This document shows positions 53,240-61,161 of a stretch of 64,000 nt of DNA, one piece after another; positions within the stretch are counted from its first letter, which is position 1; each line of letters begins with the position of its first letter. The stretch spans positions 248,001-312,000 of the forward strand of contig NZ_JAMOKG010000004.1 in assembly GCF_023656565.1 (NCBI RefSeq). Reading direction: 5' to 3'. Both the position numbers and the translations under genes were made by a program. Below the pieces are notes generated by a model, which saw nothing but the letters and a program-made list of their open reading frames with translations, ran no database searches and was not told the origin of the DNA. The stretch comes from Flavobacterium tyrosinilyticum (GTDB taxonomy: Bacteria > Bacteroidota > Bacteroidia > Flavobacteriales > Flavobacteriaceae).

Positions 53240-54124
53240 TTAAATTTTAACACCTTTTTTCTTTTGCTTCAAAAAGTCTAAAAGATAGGTTCCATAACCT
53301 GATTTAAGTAGTGGTTTAGCCAATTCTTCAAGTTGAGCATCATTAATAAATCCTTGTCTCCATGCTATTTCTTCAATACAGCCTACTTTTAAACCTTGTC
53401 TTTCTTCAATAACTTGTACGAATTGCCCTGCTTGCATCAAGCTATTAAAAGTTCCTGTATCTAACCATGCAGTTCCTCTACTTAATATACCTACTTTTAA
53501 TTTCCCATTTGCTAGATAAACTTTATTCACATCTGTAATTTCATATTCACCACGGGCGCTTGGCTTAATATTTTTGGCAATTTCAACAACAGAATTATCG
53601 TAGAAATAAAGTCCTGGAACTGCGTAATTAGATTTTGGTTCCAATGGCTTCTCTTCAATAGAAATAGCATTTTTATTTTCATCAAATTCAACCACTCCAT
53701 ATCTTTCAGGATCCGAAACATGGTAAGCAAAAACAACTCCTCCTTCAGGATCTGCATTGTCTTTTAAAAGTTGTTGCATATTGGTGCCGAAGAAAATATT
53801 ATCTCCTAAAACTAAAGCTACTTTGTCATTACCTATAAAGTCAGCTCCAATTACAAAAGCCTGAGCCAATCCATTCGGATTTGGTTGTTCTGCATAACTA
53901 AAATTACAACCAATTGTACTCCCGTCTCCTAAAAGTTTTTTAAAATGTGGTAGATCGTGAGGAGTGGAGATAATTAAAATTTCATTTATTCCTGCCATCA
54001 TTAATGTTGATAACGGATAATAAATCATAGGTTTGTCGTAAACCGGCATTAGCTGTTTACTTACAGCCAATGTCAATGGATGCAATCTTGTGCCAGAACC
54101 TCCAGCTAATATAATTCCTTTCAT
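53240..54124 (-). CDS. rfbA: Glucose-1-phosphate thymidylyltransferase
   Basis: It makes dTDP-glucose, the entry to dTDP-rhamnose and related sugars. The 294-residue protein has the nucleotidyl motif ILAGGSGTRLHPLTLAVSKQ, KPMIYYPLSTLMMAGI, LVLGDNIFFGTNMQQLL and WLDTGTFNSLMQA at the expected sites. Length is typical. It follows rfbD after a 90-base gap filled partly by a heptanucleotide repeat that ends eight bases before the start codon. Confidence 0.96.
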   Translation of the reverse strand: MKGIILAGGSGTRLHPLTLAVSKQLMPVYDKPMIYYPLSTLMMAGINEILIISTPHDLPHFKKLLGDGSTIGCNFSYAEQPNPNGLAQAFVIGADFIGNDKVALVLGDNIFFGTNMQQLLKDNADPEGGVVFAYHVSDPERYGVVEFDENKNAISIEEKPLEPKSNYAVPGLYFYDNSVVEIAKNIKPSARGEYEITDVNKVYLANGKLKVGILSRGTAWLDTGTFNSLMQAGQFVQVIEERQGLKVGCIEEIAWRQGFINDAQLEELAKPLLKSGYGTYLLDFLKQKKKGVKI

Positions 54125-54131
54125 ATTTTTT

Positions 54132-54171
54132 GATTTTAGATTTTAGATTTTAGATTTTAGATTTTAGATTT
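54132..54171. repeat. Heptanucleotide tandem repeat (GATTTTA)n before rfbA
   Basis: Five perfect copies of GATTTTA plus a partial sixth stand seven bases upstream of the rfbA start, in its leader. Read with the gene the unit is TAAAATC. Slipped-strand change in copy number would alter spacing of the leader but not a reading frame. Similar arrays are scattered in Flavobacterium spacers (recollection). Confidence 0.8.
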
Positions 54172-54214
54172 CTTTTGAAATTCTGTCGTATATATCTTTA
54201 AATCATTTTTTAAT

Positions 54215-55060
54215 TTAAGCAAACATTTTTCTTAAACTGTCTTTATAATTTGGAACTTTTAAGTTATAAACTATTTTTATCTTTTTCTTATCTAATAGTG
54301 AGAAACTTGGCCTTTTTGCTGGAGTTGGATAAGATGAGGATGGAATCCCTCCAACTTTACAACTGTAGCCACCAAACTCCTTAATGCTTAACGCAAATTC
54401 ATACCAACTAATTTCGCCTTCATTTGAATAATTATAAATTCCAGAAATCCATTCTGGCGATTCAATTATATCAATCATTGCTTGTGCCAAATCTGCGGCA
54501 TAGGTTGGCGAGCCAATCTGATCATTTACTACATTGATTTCATCCCTTTCTTGCATTAGTCTCTTCATAGTTTTAACAAAATTATTTCCAAATTTGCTAT
54601 AAACCCATGAAGTTCTAATTATAATGGATTCTGGGTTTTCTTGCAAACAAGCAATTTCACCAGCCAATTTACTTTCTCCATAAACATTTATTGGATTAGT
54701 TTTAGCTTCTTCATTTAAGGCGATAGATGAATTCCCATCAAAAACATAATCTGTCGAAACATGAATTAATTTTACATTATTTTCTTTAGCATATTTTGCT
54801 ATTAACTCTACTGCCAAATGATTTACTGTAAAAGCTAAATCTTTTTCTGATTCAGCTTTATCAACTGCTGTATAAGCTCCACAATTAAATATAACATCAG
54901 GGCGAATTACTTCTAATTGAGATTGAAGTATTTCTAAATTGTCTAATGTAATTTGAGTTCTATTTGCAAATACCCATTCATATTGAGTATATAAAGGCGC
55001 TAAAACTAAAAGTTCAGATCCTAATTGTCCTGTTGCGCCAGTTATTAGAATTTTCTTCAT
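54215..55060 (-). CDS. rfbD: dTDP-4-dehydrorhamnose reductase
   Basis: The last enzyme of dTDP-L-rhamnose synthesis, NADPH-dependent. The 281-residue protein has ILITGATGQLGSELL, PDVIFNCGAYTAVDKAESE, LIHVSTDYVFDG, the YGESKLAGE catalytic tyrosine and lysine, and IIRTSWVYSKFGNNFVKTM, all typical of RmlD. Its start overlaps the rfbC stop by one base. No rfbB gene (dTDP-glucose 4,6-dehydratase) is in the window, so the 4-keto substrate depends on a gene elsewhere. Confidence 0.95.
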   Translation of the reverse strand: MKKILITGATGQLGSELLVLAPLYTQYEWVFANRTQITLDNLEILQSQLEVIRPDVIFNCGAYTAVDKAESEKDLAFTVNHLAVELIAKYAKENNVKLIHVSTDYVFDGNSSIALNEEAKTNPINVYGESKLAGEIACLQENPESIIIRTSWVYSKFGNNFVKTMKRLMQERDEINVVNDQIGSPTYAADLAQAMIDIIESPEWISGIYNYSNEGEISWYEFALSIKEFGGYSCKVGGIPSSSYPTPAKRPSFSLLDKKKIKIVYNLKVPNYKDSLRKMFA

Positions 55061-55608
55061 TAAAATAAACTATTACAGTTTTCAATAAATGGCAAAATTT
55101 GATCTTTTTCAGAAACAATAGCCTCCTCAAGATTCATTCCCCAATCAATATTCAAAGATGGATCGTTATATATGATTCCGCCTTCAGAAGCTTTGTTGTA
55201 AAATTGATCACATTTATACATTACTGAAGCTGTTTCACTAACAACTGAAAAACCATGTGCAAAACCTTGTGGTACTAGTAATTGTTTTTTGTTCTCAGCA
55301 GTTAATAGAACACTAAAAGCTTTTCCATAAGTTGGCGAATTTTTTCTCAAATCTACTGCAACATCAATAATTTCTCCTTCTAAAACACGGACTAATTTTG
55401 TCTGGGCAAAAGGAGGATTTTGGTAATGCAAACCTCTCAACGTTCCTTTTTTTGAAAATGACTGATTATCTTGAACAAATTCAATATCAATTCCTAAATC
55501 TTCAAATTTAGTTCTACTATAAGATTCAAAAAAGTAACCTCTTTCGTCTCCAAATACTGTTGGTTTTACAATTACCAAATCTTTTATGAATGTTTCTTCG
55601 ATTTTCAT
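55060..55608 (-). CDS. rfbC: dTDP-4-dehydrorhamnose 3,5-epimerase
   Basis: The 182-residue cupin enzyme has FGDERGYFFESY, NQSFSKKGTLRGLHYQNPPF with the active-site His, KLVRVLEGEIIDVAVDLRK and VPQGFAHGFSV, the standard RmlC blocks. Full length, no unusual residues. It lies between rfbD and the aminotransferase with short overlaps, so it is co-transcribed with both. Confidence 0.95.
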   Translation of the reverse strand: MKIEETFIKDLVIVKPTVFGDERGYFFESYSRTKFEDLGIDIEFVQDNQSFSKKGTLRGLHYQNPPFAQTKLVRVLEGEIIDVAVDLRKNSPTYGKAFSVLLTAENKKQLLVPQGFAHGFSVVSETASVMYKCDQFYNKASEGGIIYNDPSLNIDWGMNLEEAIVSEKDQILPFIENCNSLF

Positions 55609-56750
55609 TTTTTAATTTTAAATTCATTAAAGAAATTAACAATAACCTCTTTTATTCTAATTTTATCTGTATTAGCTAAATTTGATCCTGATGGCAAACA
55701 TAATCCTCTATCAAATAACTCTTCAGCAATTTTACCTCCATAATATGGATATTTTTCAAAAACTGGCTGCAGATGCATTGGCTTCCACAGCGGTCTACTC
55801 TCTATATTTGCTTTGTTAAAAGCAAGTCTCAAACTTTCCTTTTCTTCTTTTGTTTCCAAAAGTATTGTATTAAGCCAATAGTTAGAAATGAAGTCATTGC
55901 TAGAATTATCAAAGAGTTTTGCATTTTCAACTTCTTTAAAAATCTCTCTGTAAAATAAATGATTCGCTTGTCTTAAACTGATATTCTTTTCTAAAATTTT
56001 CATCTGTCCAAGACCAATTCCTGCGCAAATATTACTCATTCTATAATTGTAGCCTATTTCACTATGCTGATAATGTACCTCTGCATCTTTTGATTGAGTA
56101 GCATAAAAAATTGCTTTTTCCTTTTGTTCTTTATGCCTAGCAATTAATGCACCACCGCTAGAAGTGGTAATAATTTTATTTCCATTAAATGATAAAATAC
56201 CAAAAGCTCCAAAACTACCACATTTTTTTCCTTTATAACTGCTTCCTAGTGCTTCAGCGCTATCTTCAATAATTGGAATCTTATATTTATCAGCAATAGC
56301 AGTTATTTCATCTACTTTATATGGCATACCATATAAATGAACGGCTATAATTGCTTTTGGTTTTTTTCCCTTTTTTATTCGGTCTTTTATAGCAGTTTCT
56401 AGATATTCTGGACAAATATTCCATGTATCAACTTCACTATCTACAAATACAGGACATGCATTCTGATATAAAATTGGATTTGCTGAAGCTGAAAAAGTCA
56501 TACTTTGGCAAATTACCTCATCGCCAGCTTTAACACCTAATAAGATTAGAGCTAAATGAATAGCTGATGTTCCAGAGTTTGAAGCAGCAACAAAGTTTTC
56601 ATTTCCAAAGTACCCCTCAAGTCTATTTTCAAACTCCTCTACATTTGGTCCACCAGAAGTAATCCAATTTGACTTTAAAGCATTCTGAATATACTCTTGC
56701 TCAAATCCGCTTTCTTGAGATAATGACAAATAAATTCTCTTATTGTCCAT
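55605..56750 (-). CDS. DegT/DnrJ/EryC1 aminotransferase, PglE-like
   Basis: A PLP enzyme that aminates a 4-keto nucleotide sugar. The 381-residue protein has AASNSGTSAIHLALILLGVK, IIEDSAEALGSSYKGKKCGS and the PLP lysine in ILSFNGNKIITTSSGGALIA. The C-terminal ESRPLWKPMHLQPVF and GLCLPSGSNL agree, from memory, with PglE of Campylobacter, which makes UDP-4-amino-4,6-dideoxy-GlcNAc. The dehydratase at 51188 could supply its substrate. A dTDP-sugar aminotransferase role with the adjacent cupin and rfb genes is the alternative. Confidence 0.88.
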   Translation of the reverse strand: MDNKRIYLSLSQESGFEQEYIQNALKSNWITSGGPNVEEFENRLEGYFGNENFVAASNSGTSAIHLALILLGVKAGDEVICQSMTFSASANPILYQNACPVFVDSEVDTWNICPEYLETAIKDRIKKGKKPKAIIAVHLYGMPYKVDEITAIADKYKIPIIEDSAEALGSSYKGKKCGSFGAFGILSFNGNKIITTSSGGALIARHKEQKEKAIFYATQSKDAEVHYQHSEIGYNYRMSNICAGIGLGQMKILEKNISLRQANHLFYREIFKEVENAKLFDNSSNDFISNYWLNTILLETKEEKESLRLAFNKANIESRPLWKPMHLQPVFEKYPYYGGKIAEELFDRGLCLPSGSNLANTDKIRIKEVIVNFFNEFKIKK

Positions 56751-57171
56751 TATTAATATGCCAATAATCTAACGGATAACGAACGTCGTCCTCGCTAACA
56801 TTACTTAACGGCAATGTAGAAAAAGATATTAATTTAGAATTTTCATCCAACGATTCTACTGCATTTGCGTAACCTGCAGGTATGTGGACAATTTTACTAT
56901 CAGATTCAGAAACAAAAACGGTTTCAATGGTTAAATCCTTTGAAGGATTTTCCCAATTATCAATTTTTATAAAATGAATATTAAAAGAACCAGAAAGACA
57001 ATAAAAATTTTTAGTATCTAATTTATGCCCCTGCCAAGCTCGGATTGGATTTTCCTTCGAATTACTTATAATATAAAACCTTTCAATATCAGTAAAGCTA
57101 AAATCATTTACATACGATATACTTCCTCTTTGATCTGAAAATTTTCCTCCCTGAATTATTTTAGGCTTCAT
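56740..57171 (-). CDS. Sugar-processing cupin (RmlC/FdtA-like)
   Basis: The 143-residue protein is a single cupin domain: GKFSDQRGSISYVNDFSF, IRAWQGHKLDTKNFYCLSGS with the His-Lys pair, and IVHIPAGYANAVESL, which resembles the P-x-G-x-A-H-x-F block of RmlC but with Asn where RmlC has His. It could be an epimerase or a 3,4-ketoisomerase of the FdtA/WxcM type. It overlaps genes on both sides by 11 bases. The exact reaction cannot be read. Confidence 0.7.
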   Translation of the reverse strand: MKPKIIQGGKFSDQRGSISYVNDFSFTDIERFYIISNSKENPIRAWQGHKLDTKNFYCLSGSFNIHFIKIDNWENPSKDLTIETVFVSESDSKIVHIPAGYANAVESLDENSKLISFSTLPLSNVSEDDVRYPLDYWHINNGQ

Positions 57172-58132
57172 GATTCAATCGTAAATTACTTTTGTTTAAC
57201 AAATAAAATTTTGAAGAGTAAAGTAACAATAATGGCAAAATGACAATTAAGAATACTAGTGAATCTTGAACTTTTTGATAAAGAAAAATAACTAAAAAAG
57301 AAATCCCTGTCTGTACAACTGCATAAAGTGCCGAAACTACTCTATGTTGCATCTTATATTCATTACTTAATACTTGATATAGATGCAAACGATGGGCTTC
57401 AAAAATATTCTGTTTAAGGTAAAGTCTGTGAAGAATTGTACAGACAGCATCTACTCCATACACTGCTAAAAACAATAACCAAATAAGAGTTTCTGTTTTA
57501 AGGATTAATTTTAAAACCAAATAAATTATCCAGAAAGCAATAGCAATGCTTCCAACATCTCCTGCAAAACATTTTGCTTTTTTTCTATAATTAAAAAACA
57601 GAAAAACCAAGCTCGCAATCATTGCATATATTATAAAAACACCATCAGTAAAAAGCTGGATTTTTGTATTTACATACAACAGTGACCCCATTACTACTAA
57701 AGTATAAAGCCCCGTAATACCATTAATTCCATCCATGAAATTATAGGCATTAATGAGCCCTATTGCTAATACGTAACTTACTAAAACTGTCCAAATTGGG
57801 ACGAAAGTAAATAAGTTTAAATCAAAAAAAATTAACGTGATGGAAAGGAAATGAATTGAAATTCGGATTTTATTTGATAAACTTTGAATATCGTCCCAAA
57901 AACTGACTAAACTGACTAAAGTAATTCCTGTAAAGAAAAAGAAACTAGCTTCAATGTTTTGAGCAAAATATAACAATGCTGCAAACCAAAAAATGATTCC
58001 ACCTCCCCGCAAAGTAATTTCTGTATGTGAACTTCTTTGGTTTGGTTTGTCAATTATATTAAAATGATCTGCTACTTTAAAATAGAGCAACATAATAATC
58101 ATTAAAACAATTCCTAAAATTGTGTACTCCAT
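57161..58132 (-). CDS. Undecaprenyl-phosphate HexNAc-1-phosphate transferase (WecA/WbpL/MraY family)
   Basis: An integral membrane enzyme that starts glycan synthesis by moving a sugar-1-phosphate to undecaprenyl phosphate. The 323-residue protein has about ten membrane segments, RSSHTEITLRGGGIIFW (33-49), SFWDDIQSLSNKIR with the metal Asp pair (80-81), NAYNFMDGINGITGL (128-142) and FAGDVGSIAIAFW (about 200). The RSSH...RGGG start and the neighbouring WbpK/V-like reductase suggest a WbpL-type enzyme using UDP-FucNAc or UDP-QuiNAc. It is the second initiating transferase of the locus. Confidence 0.92.
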   Translation of the reverse strand: MEYTILGIVLMIIMLLYFKVADHFNIIDKPNQRSSHTEITLRGGGIIFWFAALLYFAQNIEASFFFFTGITLVSLVSFWDDIQSLSNKIRISIHFLSITLIFFDLNLFTFVPIWTVLVSYVLAIGLINAYNFMDGINGITGLYTLVVMGSLLYVNTKIQLFTDGVFIIYAMIASLVFLFFNYRKKAKCFAGDVGSIAIAFWIIYLVLKLILKTETLIWLLFLAVYGVDAVCTILHRLYLKQNIFEAHRLHLYQVLSNEYKMQHRVVSALYAVVQTGISFLVIFLYQKVQDSLVFLIVILPLLLLYSSKFYLLNKSNLRLNHEA

Positions 58133-58141
58133 TTTATGACC

Positions 58142-59074
58142 TTACTCCCAATTAGTATCTTTTATTTCTTGATATACTTTCTTAATCCCCTCTTCTAGGC
58201 TAGTCTTAGCTTTCCATCCAAAACTATTTAATTTTGAAACATCCATTAGTTTACGAGGCGTACCATCTGGCTTAGAGGTATCCGTCAAAATTTCTCCTTC
58301 AAAACCAACTATTTTTTTCACCAAAATAGCCAGATCTAAAATCGAAATATCTTGTCCTACTCCAATATTTACTAATCCTTGTTCATTATAGTTTTCCATT
58401 AAATATAGACACGCTTCGGCAAGATCATCTGCATGTAAAAATTCTCTTTTTGGGTGTCCTGTTCCCCAAATAGTAACAGAAGAGTCATTATTACGTTTTG
58501 CAGTAATAAATTTTCTTAACATTGCAGGAAGAACATGAGAATTCTTTAAATCGTAATTATCATTAGGCCCATACAAATTTGTTGGCATAACAGAGATAAA
58601 ATTACATCCAAATTGATCTCTATACGCATCACACATTTTAATTCCAGCAATTTTTGCAATGGCATAAGGCTCGTTAGTAGACTCTAATTCTCCTGTAAGC
58701 ATATACTCTTCTTTTAATGGCTGAGGCGCCATCTTAGGATAAATACAAGAAGATCCTAAAAACATCAACTTTTTTACATTGTTTAAATAAGATTGATGAA
58801 TAATGTTATTTTGAATCATTAGATTTTCATAGATAAAATCCCCTTTATAAGTGTTATTGGCAATAATACCTCCAACCTTTGCTGCTGCTAAAAAAACATA
58901 ATCAGGCTTTTCTTCAGCAAAAAAATCTGCTACTGCTTGCTGATTTCTCAAATCTAATTCTGAAGAAGTTTTCAATACGAAATTTGTATATCCTTTTTCT
59001 TTTAATTGACGTAAAATTGCCGAACCTACCATACCTCTATGTCCAGCTACGTATATTTTATCTTGTAAATTCAT
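58142..59074 (-). CDS. fcl: GDP-L-fucose synthase
   Basis: It epimerises and reduces GDP-4-keto-6-deoxymannose to GDP-L-fucose with NADPH. The 310-residue protein has KIYVAGHRGMVGSAILRQLK, FLAAAKVGGI, FLGSSCIYPKMAPQPLKEEY, the catalytic YAIAKIAGIKMCDAY and NLYGPNDNYDL, and the C-terminal WKAKTSLEEGIKKVY. All are standard for WcaG. It follows gmd after 47 bases. Confidence 0.96.
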   Translation of the reverse strand: MNLQDKIYVAGHRGMVGSAILRQLKEKGYTNFVLKTSSELDLRNQQAVADFFAEEKPDYVFLAAAKVGGIIANNTYKGDFIYENLMIQNNIIHQSYLNNVKKLMFLGSSCIYPKMAPQPLKEEYMLTGELESTNEPYAIAKIAGIKMCDAYRDQFGCNFISVMPTNLYGPNDNYDLKNSHVLPAMLRKFITAKRNNDSSVTIWGTGHPKREFLHADDLAEACLYLMENYNEQGLVNIGVGQDISILDLAILVKKIVGFEGEILTDTSKPDGTPRKLMDVSKLNSFGWKAKTSLEEGIKKVYQEIKDTNWE

Positions 59075-59121
59075 AGTGTTACTCTTCGATCTTGAATATG
59101 AAGTATTCTAATATATCTAAA

Positions 59122-60240
59122 TTAATATCTAATAGCTGATCTTACTTCATTTAACATCTTTTCTTTCTTAACATAATTAAGATCAGATATCATCATTTCT
59201 TTAACTAGTCCTGCCAAATCATATTTAGGAACCCATCCTAATTTTGTTTTTGATTTAGTAGGGTCTCCAATAAGCAAATCTACTTCTGTTGGACGGAAAT
59301 ATTGTGGATCAACAGAAATTACTTGTTTACCTATTTCAATTTGATACTCAGCATTACTACAAGAAGCAACATATCCTTTTTCTTCTACTCCTTCACCTCT
59401 AAATTCGATATCTATCCCTACTTCTGCAAATGACATTTTAACAAAATCACGAACATATGTAGTTTCTCCCATAGCAATAACATAGTCTTCAGCAACATCC
59501 TGTTGTAAAATACGCCACATTGCTTCTACATAATCTTTTGCGTGTCCCCAATCACGTTGTGCATCTAGATTTCCTAAATACAAACAATCTTGCTCTCCTA
59601 AAGCAATAGCGGCCGTAGCCATAGTAATTTTACGAGTTACGAAAGTTTCTCCTCGACGTGGTGATTCATGGTTAAACAAAATACCGTTACAAGCAAATAT
59701 ATCGTAAGCTTCTCTATAATTTTTGGTAATCCAAAAACCGTAAATTTTAGCTACACCATAAGGCGAACGCGGGTAAAATGGTGAATTCTCATCATAAAAG
59801 CCTTTTTCATTTTTATTCTCAGCTAAGCCACCATATAATTCGGATGTTGATGCTTGATAAATACGAGTTTTCTTTTCTAACCCTAAAATACGAACTGCCT
59901 CTAGAATTCTTAAAGTTCCTATACCATCTACATTTGCAACATATTCTGGAGAATCAAAAGAGACCTTAACATGGCTCATAGCTCCAAGATTATATATTTC
60001 ATCTGGTTGCACCTCTTGAATAATTCTTATAACATTCGTAGAATCTGTCAAATCTCCATAATGTAGCTTAAAATTCACATTAGCTTCGTGCTGATCTTGA
60101 TATATATGATCAATACGTTGAGTGTTAAAAGAAGAAGCTCTTCTTTTAACGCCATGAACCACATATCCTTTTTCCAGCAATAATTCTGCTAAATATGATC
60201 CATCTTGTCCTGTAATTCCTGTTATAAGTGCTACTTTCAT
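59122..60240 (-). CDS. gmd: GDP-mannose 4,6-dehydratase
   Basis: First step from GDP-mannose to GDP-L-fucose or GDP-rhamnose. The 372-residue protein has ALITGITGQDGSYLAELLLE, VHGVKRRASSFNTQRIDHIY, the tetramer/NADP loop of this family, QASTSELYGGL, SPYGVAKIYGFWITKNYREA and NHESPRRGETFVTRKI. Length is normal. With fcl it forms a complete GDP-fucose branch, provided GDP-mannose is made elsewhere (no manB or manC in the window). It overlaps the upstream reductase stop by four bases. Confidence 0.97.
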   Translation of the reverse strand: MKVALITGITGQDGSYLAELLLEKGYVVHGVKRRASSFNTQRIDHIYQDQHEANVNFKLHYGDLTDSTNVIRIIQEVQPDEIYNLGAMSHVKVSFDSPEYVANVDGIGTLRILEAVRILGLEKKTRIYQASTSELYGGLAENKNEKGFYDENSPFYPRSPYGVAKIYGFWITKNYREAYDIFACNGILFNHESPRRGETFVTRKITMATAAIALGEQDCLYLGNLDAQRDWGHAKDYVEAMWRILQQDVAEDYVIAMGETTYVRDFVKMSFAEVGIDIEFRGEGVEEKGYVASCSNAEYQIEIGKQVISVDPQYFRPTEVDLLIGDPTKSKTKLGWVPKYDLAGLVKEMMISDLNYVKKEKMLNEVRSAIRY

Positions 60241-61160
60241 TTATTTATTTTTTTATTTTTTTTATTATTTATCTTAAAAGATTCAAATGTTTTCATTAAC
60301 CCAACTTCAGCAACAATAGGTAATGATTTTCCGAGAACACTAATTATTTTTTTATTACTGACTACGTAGTTTTCCGTTAACTTTTGCAAACGTTCTGAAT
60401 TTAATGGCATATGAAAATAATCTCCAAATTTAGCCAGAAATTTAATAAAAGATGAATTAATATTCCATATTAAACTTTTCTTTCCTAAGGTAGAACCTAA
60501 AACTTTAATTAATTCATTAGTTGACAAAACTTCATTATCCGCTATATTATAAATACCAGAAGGAATCATTTTGTTCTCTAACAACTCCTTAATGACAAAA
60601 CAAAGATTTTCAATGCTCAAAAATGAACGTTGATTTTTAAAAGCCCCTAAGGGCCAAGGTAAACCTTTAGAAACCAATTGATATAAAAGATTGAGATTAC
60701 CTTTATTTCCTGGTCCATGAATCATGCAGGGTCTTAAGATATAAACGCGTTTACCATAAGGATTTTTTTGGCTTATAATATAATCTTCTGCCATTTTCTT
60801 TGCTATGCCATAGTGAGTTTTAGGATTACATTGAGCTTCTTCTGTTAAAATTCCGTCAACCTCATCAGCACATGCTTTAACCGTACTCATAAAAATAAAA
60901 ATCTTAGCGTCCGAAACCAAAAAACCATCAAAAAGTTGTTTAGTTAACTCAAAATTGGCATCATAATATTCATTTGGTTGTGATACATTTTTCAGGTCAT
61001 GTGCCTTTCCCGCTAGATGAATTATTGCATCTGTTTTAAGATCAAACTCCTGATTGGGAACATATCTGATACTCTTTGACTCAATTTCGTTCGAAGTTCC
61101 TAAATCTTTTTTAAGATTGCCCCCCACAAAACCACTACCTCCAGTTATGGTTATTTTCAT
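60237..61160 (-). CDS. NAD-dependent sugar epimerase/reductase (WbpK/WbpV-like)
   Basis: The 307-residue short-chain dehydrogenase starts ITITGGSGFVGGNLKKDL, with IIHLAGKAHDLK, FIFMSTVKACADE, the catalytic YGIAKKMAEDYI, and RPCMIHGPGNKGNLNLLYQL followed by VSKGLPWPLGAFKNQRSFLS. That RP..GPG.KGN...L....GLP.PLG...N.RS run is typical of WbpK, WbpV and relatives, which reduce UDP-4-keto-6-deoxy-GlcNAc to UDP-FucNAc or UDP-QuiNAc. The substrate would come from the dehydratase at 51188. The basic Lys/Asn tail is unusual but harmless. Confidence 0.85.
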   Translation of the reverse strand: MKITITGGSGFVGGNLKKDLGTSNEIESKSIRYVPNQEFDLKTDAIIHLAGKAHDLKNVSQPNEYYDANFELTKQLFDGFLVSDAKIFIFMSTVKACADEVDGILTEEAQCNPKTHYGIAKKMAEDYIISQKNPYGKRVYILRPCMIHGPGNKGNLNLLYQLVSKGLPWPLGAFKNQRSFLSIENLCFVIKELLENKMIPSGIYNIADNEVLSTNELIKVLGSTLGKKSLIWNINSSFIKFLAKFGDYFHMPLNSERLQKLTENYVVSNKKIISVLGKSLPIVAEVGLMKTFESFKINNKKNKKINK

Positions 61161-61161
61161 T

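Noticed and set aside
53527..53757. Minus-strand open frame inside rfbA
   Set aside because: It is an alternative frame of a well-supported gene with no recognisable product.
54132..54171. CRISPR-like array
   Set aside because: The units are seven bases with no spacers, so this is a simple tandem repeat.
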